A stretch of DNA of 64,000 bases from an uncultured Lachnospiraceae bacterium (GTDB lineage: Bacteria > Bacillota > Clostridia > Lachnospirales > Lachnospiraceae). A model generated the notes under the pieces. The model ran no database searches. It was not told the DNA's origin and worked only from the letters and a program-made list of their open reading frames with translations. The position numbers and the translations under genes are program-made. The stretch lies in assembly GCA_934437985.1 (NCBI GenBank), contig CAKSBI010000006.1, positions 1 to 64,000 on the forward strand, read 5' to 3'. Below are positions 17,093 to 25,534 of the stretch, in pieces; position 1 is the first letter of the stretch, and the number at the start of each line of letters is the position of its first letter.

Positions 17093-19066
17093 ATGAAAAG
17101 AACACGTAAACTGAGTGCTGCCCTTGCACTTATGCTTACAGTTGCAGTAGTTGCTCCATCTGTGAATAACGGAGTCGATGCAGCTAAGGCACCTAAGCTT
17201 AGTAAGACTAAGCTTACATTAACAGTTGGATCATCTAAGACTATCAGCGTCAAGAATTATTCCAAGAAGGTAACATGGAAGACAAGCAAGGCTTCAGTAG
17301 CTAAGATCAAGGCAGCTAAGAAGTCATGTAAGATAACAGCCAGGAAGAAAGGTAAGGCTAATGTAACGGCTGTTATCAAGATCGGAAAGAAAAAGAAGAA
17401 ACTTATATGTAAGGTAACTGTTAAGGCTAAGAAGCCTGCAGTGAACCCTGCAGCTACAGATAATAATGCAGCAGTAACACCTAATGTATCGGTACCGACC
17501 AATGCACCTGCACCGACTAATGTACCTGCAGATACACCGGATCCGAATGCAACTGCATCACCGACACCGACATTTGATTATGATGGTAATGCCGCTGAAT
17601 GGAAGGATGGTATCCCTGCAATTAAGGATACATTTAAGGATTACTTTATTTCAGGTATCAGTACTGATAAGGGAAGCCTGATGAATGGTGAGAGTGCTTC
17701 ACTTGTAAGATATCATTTCGGCAGTGTAACAATGGGTAATGAGAACAAGATGGAGAGTACGGTAAGTGTTGACCCTACAGATGAATACCCTGAAGGACTT
17801 TCTAAGGCTAATGTAGATAACTATTATAAGACTAAGGGTGAAGGAAAGATTATACTTAACTATGAGACGCTTGAGGATGTACTCAGCTACTGTAAGGCCA
17901 ATAACCTTAAGCTCCGTTATCATGCATTTGTATGGCATGCACAGGTCCGCCCTTATTTCTTCATTCAGGATTATAACTGGTCAGATTATACTCTTGAAGA
18001 CTACGAAACTAACGGATGGGATAAGGAGAACTACCATAAGTTAGCTGACAAGGAAACCATGAAGAAGAGGCTTAATGATTATATCAGCCAGGTTATTGAA
18101 TATATTTACGCACATGGATATGGTGATGTTGTATATGCATATGATGTAATTAATGAGGCGACTAATGGACAGAATGGTCCTGTAAGATATTATGTTAATG
18201 AGAATGCTGATTCTGTAGATGGAATCTTGTCAACTACATCATCAGGATCTTCATCACTCAGCTTCAAGACTAACAATGGTGTACGTACAGGTGGCGGTGG
18301 TTCTGTTCTTACGAGTGACAGTTCGGTAGAGGATGTTGAGAAGATGTTTGCATATGAAGGAAGGGGAACCAAGCAGGATGACAGTTACTGGTATTCAACA
18401 CTTGGACCGGATTATCTGTATCTTTCATTCCTTTATACACATGATGCAATCAAGGCAAACTTTGAAAAATATAAGGAACAGTATGGTTATACAGTAGATC
18501 CGTCGCTTATTTACAATGATTACAATGGTAATGTAAGTGATCATATTGCACTTGCCAAGTACATTAACAGGGCATGTAATCTTACTAATGGTACACAGAA
18601 CGAAAAGTATTGTGATGGTATCGGACTTCAGTCACATAACGTTGGCGAATCTTCACAGGAATCACAGATCAGGACTGTAGCAGATGCAGGCTTTGAAGTA
18701 CAGATTACTGAGCTTGATAACAACATGGATGGTGATTCGCTGGCTTCAAGAATGGGCGGTCTCTATAAGCTTTATAAGAAGTATTCCAAGAATGGTGAGT
18801 ACGGAAAAGCACAGGGCTCTGACTATATTGGTGTAACATCAGTTACCCAGTGGGGAATCCGTGATGGTGATGGAAGCTGGGGAAGTGGTAATATTAAGTA
18901 CATTTTCACAGAGGATCCGTTACCGGATGATGTATGGGATGAAGAGAAGCAGGAATGGGTAAAGCAGGAAGCACCTACTCACAGGATTCATCCGAAAAAG
19001 GCTCTCTACACGATACTTCAGGCTGGTGGAGTTGATGTAGACAAGTTCCTTGAAAAGTTCAATTGA
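17093..19066 (+). CDS. Secreted GH10 endo-1,4-beta-xylanase with BIG2 domain
   Basis: The 657-aa protein has a signal peptide (to about residue 30) and a very Lys-rich BIG2 domain at about 32-113 (KLTLTVGSSKTISVKN, KKVTWKTSKASVAKIKA). A Pro/Thr linker leads to a GH10 barrel from about 165. The catalytic acid/base is Glu355 in AYDVINEATNG and the nucleophile is Glu540 in VQITELDNN; RYHAFVWHAQ and IGLQSHN are also conserved. An insertion of about 65 residues rich in Ser and Gly separates NEATNG from the WYSTLGPDYL helix. The enzyme cleaves xylan backbones outside the cell, and the BIG2 domain may bind wall or glycan. ATG 17093 is chosen for GAGGAGGG. Confidence 0.92.
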   Translation: MKRTRKLSAALALMLTVAVVAPSVNNGVDAAKAPKLSKTKLTLTVGSSKTISVKNYSKKVTWKTSKASVAKIKAAKKSCKITARKKGKANVTAVIKIGKKKKKLICKVTVKAKKPAVNPAATDNNAAVTPNVSVPTNAPAPTNVPADTPDPNATASPTPTFDYDGNAAEWKDGIPAIKDTFKDYFISGISTDKGSLMNGESASLVRYHFGSVTMGNENKMESTVSVDPTDEYPEGLSKANVDNYYKTKGEGKIILNYETLEDVLSYCKANNLKLRYHAFVWHAQVRPYFFIQDYNWSDYTLEDYETNGWDKENYHKLADKETMKKRLNDYISQVIEYIYAHGYGDVVYAYDVINEATNGQNGPVRYYVNENADSVDGILSTTSSGSSSLSFKTNNGVRTGGGGSVLTSDSSVEDVEKMFAYEGRGTKQDDSYWYSTLGPDYLYLSFLYTHDAIKANFEKYKEQYGYTVDPSLIYNDYNGNVSDHIALAKYINRACNLTNGTQNEKYCDGIGLQSHNVGESSQESQIRTVADAGFEVQITELDNNMDGDSLASRMGGLYKLYKKYSKNGEYGKAQGSDYIGVTSVTQWGIRDGDGSWGSGNIKYIFTEDPLPDDVWDEEKQEWVKQEAPTHRIHPKKALYTILQAGGVDVDKFLEKFN

Positions 19067-19116
19067 TATCAGATTATACAATAGTAATATTGGCAGTAAC
19101 AGATTGAAGGTTATGG

Positions 19117-19157
19117 CTGTCGTATAGGTGGTAAAATGCTTATACGACAGTCTTTTT
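19117..19157 (+). terminator. Terminator of the xylanase gene
   Basis: A perfect 10-bp stem (CTGTCGTATA at 19117-19126 with TATACGACAG at 19141-19150) with a 14-nt loop is followed by TCTTTTTATTT, a classical intrinsic terminator. Confidence 0.85.
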
Positions 19158-19171
19158 ATTTATTATCTCTC

Positions 19172-19200
19172 TTGACATACAGTATCTTTTAGAATACTAT
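19172..19200 (+). promoter_or_regulatory. Promoter of valS
   Basis: TTGACA (19172-19177) and TACTAT (19195-19200) are 17 bp apart; the overlapping TATAAT at 19198-19203 would give a 20-bp spacer. Only about 40 nt lie between start site and valS, too short for a T-box leader. Confidence 0.7.
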
Positions 19201-19248
19201 AATTTAGTATCTTAATGTAATTTTGTGAGTAAAGAGGCGAGGAATAAT

Positions 19249-21891
19249 ATGAGTAAAGAACTGGAAAAGAATTATAATCCTTCAGATATTGAGGATAGAT
19301 TATATCAGAAATGGTTAGATAAAAAGTATTTTCATGCCGAAGTAGACAGAAGTAAGAAACCTTTTACAATTGTGATGCCGCCACCTAATATTACAGGTCA
19401 GCTCCACATGGGACATGCACTTGACAATACACTTCAGGATATACTTATAAGATTTAAGAGAATGCAGGGCTTTAATGCACTCTGGGTACCGGGAACAGAC
19501 CATGCATCTATTGCAACGGAAGCTAAGATTGTTGAAGCTATGAGAAAAGAGGGTATCTCGAAGGATGATATCGGAAGAGACGGCTTTCTTGAGCGTGCAT
19601 GGAAGTGGAAGGAACAGTACGGTGGACGCATTGTTTCGCAGCTTAAGAAGATGGGTTCGTCGTGTGACTGGGACAGAGAACGTTTTACAATGGACAAGGG
19701 TTGTAATGAAGCCGTTAAGGAAGTATTTGTTAAGTTATATGACAAAGGACTTATATATAGAGGAGAGAGGATAATTAACTGGTGTCCTCATTGTCTTACT
19801 TCTATCTCAGATGCCGAGGTTGAGCATGAAGACCAGGCAGGACATTTCTGGCATCTTCGCTATCAACTTGCAGATGGAAGCGGATATATTGAGCTTGCAA
19901 CAACAAGGCCGGAGACACTTCTTGGTGATACTGCCATAGCTGTTAACCCTAAGGATGACAGATATGCAGGATATGTTGGTAAGAATGTGATTCTTCCTAT
20001 AGTCCACAGGGAGATACCGGTTGTTGCGGATGATTATGTAGATATGGAATTTGGTACAGGTGTAGTTAAGATTACACCTGCACATGACCCTAATGATTTT
20101 GAGGTTGGTCTCAGGCATAACCTTCCTGTTATTAATGTAATGACAGATGATGCTAAGATCGTTGACGAATATGAAGCATACGCAGGTATGGACAGATATG
20201 ATGCACGGAAAGCAATTGTTGCTGATCTTGAAAAAGAGGGTGCACTTGTTAAGGTTGAAGATCATGACCATAATGTGGGTGTATGCTACCGTTGCGGAAC
20301 AACAGTAGAGCCACGTGTATCAAAGCAGTGGTTTGTTAAGATGAAGCCGCTCGCAGGTCCTGCAATTGAGGCTGTTAAGAAGGATGAGACACAGTTTGTT
20401 CCTGAATATTTTGAGAAAACATATTTTCACTGGCTTGAGAATATACGTGACTGGTGTATATCAAGACAGCTTTGGTGGGGACACCAGATTCCTGCATTTT
20501 ATTGTGATAAATGCGGAAAGATGATCGTTACTAAGGATAATGAGGCTGTCTGTCCTGGCTGTGGGGAGAAGATGCGCCAGGATCCTGATACACTTGATAC
20601 ATGGTTTTCATCAGCATTATGGCCATTCTCTACTCTTGGCTGGCCGGATGATACAGAGGAGATGGATTATTTCTATCCTACAAGTACACTTGTAACCGGA
20701 TATGATATAATTCCATTCTGGGTAATGCGTATGATGTTCTCAGGACTTGAGCAGACAGGTAAGGTTCCATTTGATACTGTGCTTATTCATGGGCTTGTCC
20801 GTGATTCGCTTGGACGTAAGATGAGTAAGTCGCTTGGTAATGGAATAGACCCACTTGAGGTTATTGATAAGTATGGGGCTGACGCACTTAGATTTACGCT
20901 TATTACTGGTAATGCGCCGGGTAATGATATGCGCTTCTACTATGAAAGAGTAGAGGCAAGCCGTAACTTTGCCAACAAGGTATGGAATGCATCAAGATTC
21001 ATTATGATGAATCTTCCGGATGGTGGCATTGATCTTAAGAGTAAGCCTGAACTAACTGATGCAGATAAGTGGATCATATCAAAGATGAATGATACCGTGA
21101 AGGATGTAACTGAGAATCTTAACAAGTATGAGCTTGGAATAGCAGCGGATAAGATATACAACTTCATCTGGGAAGAGTTCTGCGACTGGTATATTGAGAT
21201 GGTTAAGCCACGTCTGTATAATAAAGAGGATGCAACAAGGGATGCAGCACTCTGGACACTTAAGAAAGTGCTTATAGATGCGCTTAAGTTGTTGCACCCA
21301 TATATGCCGTTTGTTACAGAAGAGATATACTGTACGCTTGTAGATGATGAAGAAGCTTCAATTATGATCAGCGACTGGCCTGTATATTCAGAGGATTCGC
21401 ATTATGCGGCAGAAGAAGATGCTGTAGAGAGAATTAAGGAAGCTGTTAAGGGAATACGTAATATACGTGCAGAGATGAATGTTCCACCTAGCAGGAAGGC
21501 AGCAGTGTATGTTGTATCTGATAAGGCTGATGTCAGGAGTATATTTGAGACAAGCAGGGTATTCTTTGCAACTCTCGGATATGCAAGTGAGGTTTATGTA
21601 CAGGCAGATAAGTCAGGGATAGATGATGATGCAGTTTCGATACTTGTACATGAGGCATCAATATTCATTCCATTTGCTGAGCTTGTTGATATTGAAAAAG
21701 AGATTGAGAGACTTAATAAAGAGAAGACTAAGCTTGAGGCAGAGCTTGCAAGATCTGAAAAGATGCTTGGTAATGAAAAGTTTGTATCAAAGGCACCACA
21801 GGCAAAGATCGATGAAGAGAGAGCCAAGCAGGCAAGGTACAAGGATATGATGGAGCAGGTTGAAGCAAGACTTGCCCAGCTTGCAAAATGA
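19249..21891 (+). CDS. valS: Valyl-tRNA synthetase
   Basis: The 880-aa class I synthetase charges tRNA-Val. Signature motifs are PPPNITGQLHMGHALDN (the HIGH motif as HMGH), the editing domain with TTRPETLLGDTA, a zinc-knuckle-like CDKCGK and CPGCGEK insert, and GRKMSKSLGNGIDP (KMSKS). The C-terminal coiled coil of about 70 residues (KEIERLNKEKTKLEAEL) grips the tRNA arm. ATG 19249 follows GGCGAGG; a GTG 24 bp upstream gives an N-terminal repeat of MSKE and has no ribosome site. It is transcribed alone from its own promoter; no regulatory RNA is visible. Confidence 0.97.
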   Translation: MSKELEKNYNPSDIEDRLYQKWLDKKYFHAEVDRSKKPFTIVMPPPNITGQLHMGHALDNTLQDILIRFKRMQGFNALWVPGTDHASIATEAKIVEAMRKEGISKDDIGRDGFLERAWKWKEQYGGRIVSQLKKMGSSCDWDRERFTMDKGCNEAVKEVFVKLYDKGLIYRGERIINWCPHCLTSISDAEVEHEDQAGHFWHLRYQLADGSGYIELATTRPETLLGDTAIAVNPKDDRYAGYVGKNVILPIVHREIPVVADDYVDMEFGTGVVKITPAHDPNDFEVGLRHNLPVINVMTDDAKIVDEYEAYAGMDRYDARKAIVADLEKEGALVKVEDHDHNVGVCYRCGTTVEPRVSKQWFVKMKPLAGPAIEAVKKDETQFVPEYFEKTYFHWLENIRDWCISRQLWWGHQIPAFYCDKCGKMIVTKDNEAVCPGCGEKMRQDPDTLDTWFSSALWPFSTLGWPDDTEEMDYFYPTSTLVTGYDIIPFWVMRMMFSGLEQTGKVPFDTVLIHGLVRDSLGRKMSKSLGNGIDPLEVIDKYGADALRFTLITGNAPGNDMRFYYERVEASRNFANKVWNASRFIMMNLPDGGIDLKSKPELTDADKWIISKMNDTVKDVTENLNKYELGIAADKIYNFIWEEFCDWYIEMVKPRLYNKEDATRDAALWTLKKVLIDALKLLHPYMPFVTEEIYCTLVDDEEASIMISDWPVYSEDSHYAAEEDAVERIKEAVKGIRNIRAEMNVPPSRKAAVYVVSDKADVRSIFETSRVFFATLGYASEVYVQADKSGIDDDAVSILVHEASIFIPFAELVDIEKEIERLNKEKTKLEAELARSEKMLGNEKFVSKAPQAKIDEERAKQARYKDMMEQVEARLAQLAK

Positions 21892-21920
21892 TATCTGTCG
21901 AATCGTGCGATGAATGTGTG

Positions 21921-21950
21921 TTGATTTTTGGGTATATATAAGTCTATTAT
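21921..21950 (+). promoter_or_regulatory. Promoter before the 46-aa ORF and TPR gene
   Basis: TTGATT (21921-21926) and TATTAT (21945-21950) with an 18-bp spacer lie 30 bp before a consensus AGGAGG. Confidence 0.5.
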
Positions 21951-21979
21951 ATATGTAAAGTTTGTAATAGGAGGAACCA

Positions 21980-22120
21980 ATGATTAATTTTGATGAAGAA
22001 CTGGACAAGTTTCAACCCAGTATGGAAGTCGATCAGGTAGAGGATGCGATATATAGCAACAAGCTTGAGGATGTTACTGATCTGGTTAAGGATCTGCTTA
22101 AAGAGATGTTACCGGGCTGA
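21980..22120 (+). CDS. 46-aa acidic small protein, unknown
   Basis: A short reading frame with a perfect AGGAGG six nt before its ATG encodes an acidic, helix-prone peptide that begins MINFDEELDKFQPSMEVDQV and ends with DLVKDLLKEMLPG. It has no Cys, no membrane segment and regular hydrophobic spacing. It is followed 34 bp later by the zinc-ribbon/TPR membrane protein and probably shares its mRNA. The ribosome site, composition and placement argue that it is real. Its function is unknown; a binding partner of the TPR protein would be reasonable. Confidence 0.65.
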   Translation: MINFDEELDKFQPSMEVDQVEDAIYSNKLEDVTDLVKDLLKEMLPG

Positions 22121-22154
22121 GTGACGTCTTGAAATTGACTGGAGGAAAAGAAAC

Positions 22155-23549
22155 ATGAATTGTCCAAGATGCGGTATGCCTGTCACTATGCAGATGAACA
22201 GATGCAGTCAGTGTGGACAGCCGGTGCATGTATATTTGAAAATAATAAGGATTTCCAATTCATTGTACAATATTGGTTTGGAAAGAGCCAGGGTAAGGGA
22301 TCTGTCGGGTGCTGTGGATGCGCTTAATAAGAGCCTGAAATGTAATAAGAATAATATTAATGCCCGTAATCTCCTGGGACTTGTGTATTATGAGATGGGT
22401 GAGACTGTCATGGCACTTACTGAGTGGATACTCAGCAAGAATATATGTCCTGAGGATAATGAAGCTAATAATTATATTGACAGTATTCAGTCTAATCCGG
22501 CGCGGCTTGACAGTGTCAACCAGACGATCAAGAAGTATAATGCCGCACTTGTAGCTGCAAAGCAGGGAAGTGATGATATGGCTATTATACAACTTAAGAA
22601 GGTTGTAAGCCTTAACCCGCATTTTATCAGGGCGCAGCAGCTGTTAGCACTGCTGTATATGAATGTTGATGACAGGGCATCAGCATTAAAGTGTCTTAAT
22701 GCGATCAAGTCAATAGATATTAATAATACAACGACTATAAGATATCTGAAAGAGCTGGGTGTGGATCAGACAGTTCCGGTAAAGGAGCATACATCCAGAA
22801 AGGTATTTACCGGGGATGCTAACGTCGAGGTTAAGCCGGTAGGTACATACAAGGATGAAAAACCAAGGGCATTTCCTTTCATTAATGTAATGATAGGTGT
22901 GATAATAGGACTTTTTGTTGGTATTGTGCTTATCGCCCCGACTATCAGTAATAATAAGTCGGAAGACCAGTCTGCCGAGGTTACGGACTATGGTGAGAAG
23001 CTCGCAGCAAAAGAGAGCGAGATAAGCAGCCTTAAGTATCAGAACGAGAATCTCACATCCCAGGTTGATGAGCTTGAAAAGCAGCTTAAGGAAGCAAGTG
23101 AGGATGATTCGCTCTCAACAGCAGAGACATATGATGTGCTTCTTGATGCATATAAAAAGTATGTTGAAGGAGATAAGGCAGGTGCACTTGCTGCAGTAAA
23201 CGGTCTTGATATGTCAGGGCTGGACAGCAGTATTGCCACGGAGGTAGTCGGCGTAATCCAGTCCGAGGATGCCAAAGTAGCATCGACCCAGATATTTGAA
23301 AAAGGCAGGTCTGCATATAATTCAGGCAAGTATGATGAAGCTAAGGAGTATCTTAAGAATGCTTTGAAGCTTGATCCTGACAATAGCGATGCTGTTTATT
23401 TTATGGGAAGATTATATCATAAGCAGGGCAACAAAGAGAAAGCAGTAGAATACTATAAGACGGTTGTTAATAAGTTCCCGGATTCGTCAAGATGTGCAGA
23501 GGCGAAGAACAGGCTTAAAGAGCTGGGAGTTTCTATGGACAGCGAATAA
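22155..23549 (+). CDS. Zinc-ribbon, TPR and coiled-coil membrane protein
   Basis: The 464-aa protein opens with a zinc ribbon (Cys3-x2-Cys6 and Cys17-x2-Cys20). Cytoplasmic TPR helices follow (about 30-190, for example DLSGAVDALNKSLKCNKNNINARNLLG). A single transmembrane helix sits at about 240-262, then a coiled coil (ESEISSLKYQNENLTSQVDELEKQLKE). The extracytoplasmic C-terminal TPR pair contains AYNSGKYDEAKEYLKNALKL and RLYHKQGNKEKAVEYYK. TPRs on both faces of the membrane suggest a scaffold that links cytoplasmic and envelope partners. It stands downstream of a 46-aa ORF and upstream of the sigma-F operon but is separated from it by a strong terminator. Confidence 0.8.
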   Translation: MNCPRCGMPVTMQMNRCSQCGQPVHVYLKIIRISNSLYNIGLERARVRDLSGAVDALNKSLKCNKNNINARNLLGLVYYEMGETVMALTEWILSKNICPEDNEANNYIDSIQSNPARLDSVNQTIKKYNAALVAAKQGSDDMAIIQLKKVVSLNPHFIRAQQLLALLYMNVDDRASALKCLNAIKSIDINNTTTIRYLKELGVDQTVPVKEHTSRKVFTGDANVEVKPVGTYKDEKPRAFPFINVMIGVIIGLFVGIVLIAPTISNNKSEDQSAEVTDYGEKLAAKESEISSLKYQNENLTSQVDELEKQLKEASEDDSLSTAETYDVLLDAYKKYVEGDKAGALAAVNGLDMSGLDSSIATEVVGVIQSEDAKVASTQIFEKGRSAYNSGKYDEAKEYLKNALKLDPDNSDAVYFMGRLYHKQGNKEKAVEYYKTVVNKFPDSSRCAEAKNRLKELGVSMDSE

Positions 23550-23569
23550 TATACAGAACAGACTGATAA

Positions 23570-23618
23570 AACAGACGGTATGCCGCCGATGTAACGTGGT
23601 ATGCCGTCTGTTTTTTTG
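23570..23618 (+). terminator. Terminator after the TPR gene
   Basis: ACAGACGG (23571-23578) pairs with CCGTCTGT (23604-23611), the stem extends inward with wobble pairs, and TTTTTTT follows directly. This separates the TPR transcript from spoIIAA. Confidence 0.9.
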
Positions 23619-23665
23619 ATAATTAAAATTGTATTTGCTGGTAAAAAAATATCGGAGGGATAAAA

Positions 23666-23989
23666 ATGGAAATAATTGACAGAAATCTTGTTATACATGT
23701 AAATAATGAAGTGGATCATCTTGTTGCTGAACAGATCCGTGAGGAATTTGAAAAGGTATGTTCAAAGCAAAACATAAAAAATGTTATTTTTGACATGTCG
23801 AAAGTAGAATTTATGGACAGCTCGGGAATAGGGATGATTATTGGAAGATATATGAAAGTGAAATATATTGGTGGCAGGGTTGCGGTTGCCGGGGTTTCAG
23901 AAGGAATAGACAGGATCCTGCGGATGTCGGGTGTATATAAGATCATTTCAAAATACGATTCGGTAAGCGAGGCACTTACATGGGGCTGA
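23666..23989 (+). CDS. spoIIAA: Anti-sigma-F factor antagonist
   Basis: The 107-aa STAS-domain protein releases sigma-F from SpoIIAB in the forespore. The phosphorylatable serine lies in MDSSGIGMIIGRY, the conserved block targeted by the SpoIIAB kinase and the SpoIIE phosphatase. The length and order are those of the canonical spoIIA operon: spoIIAA, spoIIAB, sigF. GGAGGG lies six nt before the ATG. In other endospore formers the operon is driven by sigma-H; I could not find a convincing sigma-H site in the 50 bp upstream. Confidence 0.95.
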   Translation: MEIIDRNLVIHVNNEVDHLVAEQIREEFEKVCSKQNIKNVIFDMSKVEFMDSSGIGMIIGRYMKVKYIGGRVAVAGVSEGIDRILRMSGVYKIISKYDSVSEALTWG

Positions 23990-24031
23990 CATAGACAGGC
24001 TAATGCAATTTGAATCAGTAGAGGGGAGAAT

Positions 24032-24502
24032 GTGAATACAGTGCAGAAAGTAACTATAGAACTGGAGAGTGACCCGAAGAATGAAGCGTTTGCAAGGGTT
24101 GCTGTGGCTGCATATGCGGCCAGGCTTAATCCGACAATTGAAGAGATATCTGACATTAAGACAGCAGTGTCGGAGGCTGTTACCAACGCAATAATACACG
24201 GATATAATGGCGGGACAGGCAGGATAATGCTTGTATGCGGTATTGATGGAAATGAATTATTGGTTGAGGTGACAGACAAAGGAGTGGGGATACAGGATAT
24301 AGAAAAAGCGATGGAACCTATGTATACATCAAGACCTGAACTTGAAAGGTCCGGCATGGGTTTTGCATTCATGCAGACATTTATGGATAAGGTAACAGTC
24401 GATTCCACACCCGGACAAGGTACAACAGTCAAAATGATTAAAAGAATAGCTAAAGAGGATATTATGGAAACTGATATGGACATTGCAGTTGGATACAATT
24501 GA
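24032..24502 (+). CDS. spoIIAB: Anti-sigma-F factor / serine kinase
   Basis: The 156-aa GHKL-type kinase binds sigma-F and phosphorylates SpoIIAA. The N-box SEAVTNAIIHGYN, the G1 box VTDKGVGIQD and the G2 box SGMGFAFM for ATP binding are all intact. It starts with GTG at 24032 after GAGGGGAG. Family members usually end shortly after the RIAKED segment; here about ten residues (METDMDIAVGYN) run on and overlap the start of sigF by 20 bp. This tail is preceded by an internal AGAGGA-ATG pair that looks like a displaced sigF start. Confidence 0.95.
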   Translation: MNTVQKVTIELESDPKNEAFARVAVAAYAARLNPTIEEISDIKTAVSEAVTNAIIHGYNGGTGRIMLVCGIDGNELLVEVTDKGVGIQDIEKAMEPMYTSRPELERSGMGFAFMQTFMDKVTVDSTPGQGTTVKMIKRIAKEDIMETDMDIAVGYN

Positions 24503-25214
24503 ACTGATTAAATGTGCGCATGAAGGGGATGTGGCCGCAAGAGAGAGGGTCGTTGTTGACAATATGGCATTGGTGTGGAGTATTGTCAGAAGATTCTCGG
24601 GAAGGGGATACGAGCCGGATGATCTGTTCCAGATAGGCAGCATTGGACTTATGAAGGCGATTGACAGATTTGATACAGCATATGATGTCAAATTCTCAAC
24701 ATATGCAGTTCCGATGATAATAGGCGAGATAAAAAGATTCATCCGTGACGATGGAATTGTGAAGATAAGCCGGAGTATCAAAGAAAACAACTGGAAAATA
24801 AACAAAGCCAGGGAGCAGCTTATGCAGCTTAACCATAAGGAACCGACAATTGAGGAGATTGCTGCTGATACAGGGCTGACGGTTGATGATGTGGTACTGG
24901 CAACTGAGGCAGCGCAGGAGGTTGATTCAATATACAGCACTGTATATTCAGGCAATGGTGAAGATATATATATGGTGGACAGGCTTGGGAGTAAGGATGA
25001 CGAGAGTGAACAGCAGAAGATAATTAACCATATTCTTGTAAGACAATTACTTGAAGAACTGCCACCTGATGAACGTAACCTCATAGAACTGCGTTATTAC
25101 CAGGACAAAACCCAGACGGAAGTTGCAAAGAGCATGGGAATAAGTCAGGTACAGGTATCAAGAATTGAAAAGAGGGTTTTATTAAAAATGAAAAAAAGGG
25201 CTGCGTGTGAGTAA
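24483..25214 (+). CDS. sigF: RNA polymerase sigma factor F (forespore)
   Basis: The 243-aa sigma-70 protein activates early forespore genes. Region 2 is clear (LVWSIVRRFSGRGYEPDDLFQIGSIGLMKAIDRFD, KFSTYAVPMIIGEIKRFIRDDG). Region 3 (EPTIEEIAADTGLTVDDV) and region 4 (LPPDERNLIELRYYQDKTQTEVAKSMGISQVQVSRIEKRVL) are complete. The only usable starts in frame are TTG at 24483 or 24489, neither with a good ribosome site, so translation is probably coupled to spoIIAB. A well-placed AGAGGA-ATG at 24464 is in the spoIIAB frame, not this one, which raises the question of a one-base shift. Confidence 0.93.
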   Translation: MQLDTIELIKCAHEGDVAARERVVVDNMALVWSIVRRFSGRGYEPDDLFQIGSIGLMKAIDRFDTAYDVKFSTYAVPMIIGEIKRFIRDDGIVKISRSIKENNWKINKAREQLMQLNHKEPTIEEIAADTGLTVDDVVLATEAAQEVDSIYSTVYSGNGEDIYMVDRLGSKDDESEQQKIINHILVRQLLEELPPDERNLIELRYYQDKTQTEVAKSMGISQVQVSRIEKRVLLKMKKRAACE

Positions 25215-25275
25215 AACAACACATATAAAAATGCAGATTACAAAAAAATAATGTTAATGAATATATTGGCGCAAA

Positions 25276-25306
25276 TGAATAAAAAAGTAAGAATAAACGC
25301 ATAATA
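25276..25306 (+). promoter_or_regulatory. Sigma-F/sigma-G-type promoter for the spoVA operon
   Basis: TGAATA (25276-25281), an 18-bp spacer and CATAATA (25300-25306) match the Bacillus sigma-G/F consensus (TGAATA and CATACTA) with one mismatch. It lies 34 bp before the first gene of the spoVA operon, which is known in Bacillus to be sigma-G-dependent. The match of motif and gene content supports the call. Confidence 0.75.
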
Positions 25307-25339
25307 CATTTAAAACAATTAATGTCAGGAGATGGTATT

Positions 25340-25534
25340 ATGCGAAAAGGGTTGACGGTATTTATGGTAATTGCGTGTGTTGTGGCAGCAGCCGTTATGT
25401 ATATGTACTGGAACCGTGAAACTGAGGTTGTAACTCATGGAGTGCTTGTAAATAATGATATGGATAAGGCAGCCCGGGGAACGGTGTGTGGAACATGTGC
25501 GTGTGGTAATCCGGACAGGGTGAGTGCTGCATGA
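25340..25534 (+). CDS. 64-aa membrane protein with CxxCxC motif, first gene of spoVA operon
   Basis: A small protein with one N-terminal transmembrane helix (about residues 5-24, VFMVIACVVAAAVMYMYW), a polar middle and a C-terminal cluster Cys50-x2-Cys53-x-Cys55 in GTVCGTCACGNP. The three clustered cysteines could bind metal or form disulfides. ATG 25340 has GGAGA upstream. Its stop overlaps the start of spoVAA by 4 bp (ATGA), which implies translational coupling, and a sigma-F/G-like promoter precedes it. I know of no named counterpart in the Bacillus spoVA operon. Confidence 0.7.
   Translation: MRKGLTVFMVIACVVAAAVMYMYWNRETEVVTHGVLVNNDMDKAARGTVCGTCACGNPDRVSAA

Noticed and set aside
19081-19248. 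T-box riboswitch before valS
   Set aside because: The hairpin there is the xylanase terminator, and the valS leader is only about 40 nt.
23619-23665. Sigma-H promoter for spoIIAA
   Set aside because: No pair of boxes close enough to the known consensus could be found.
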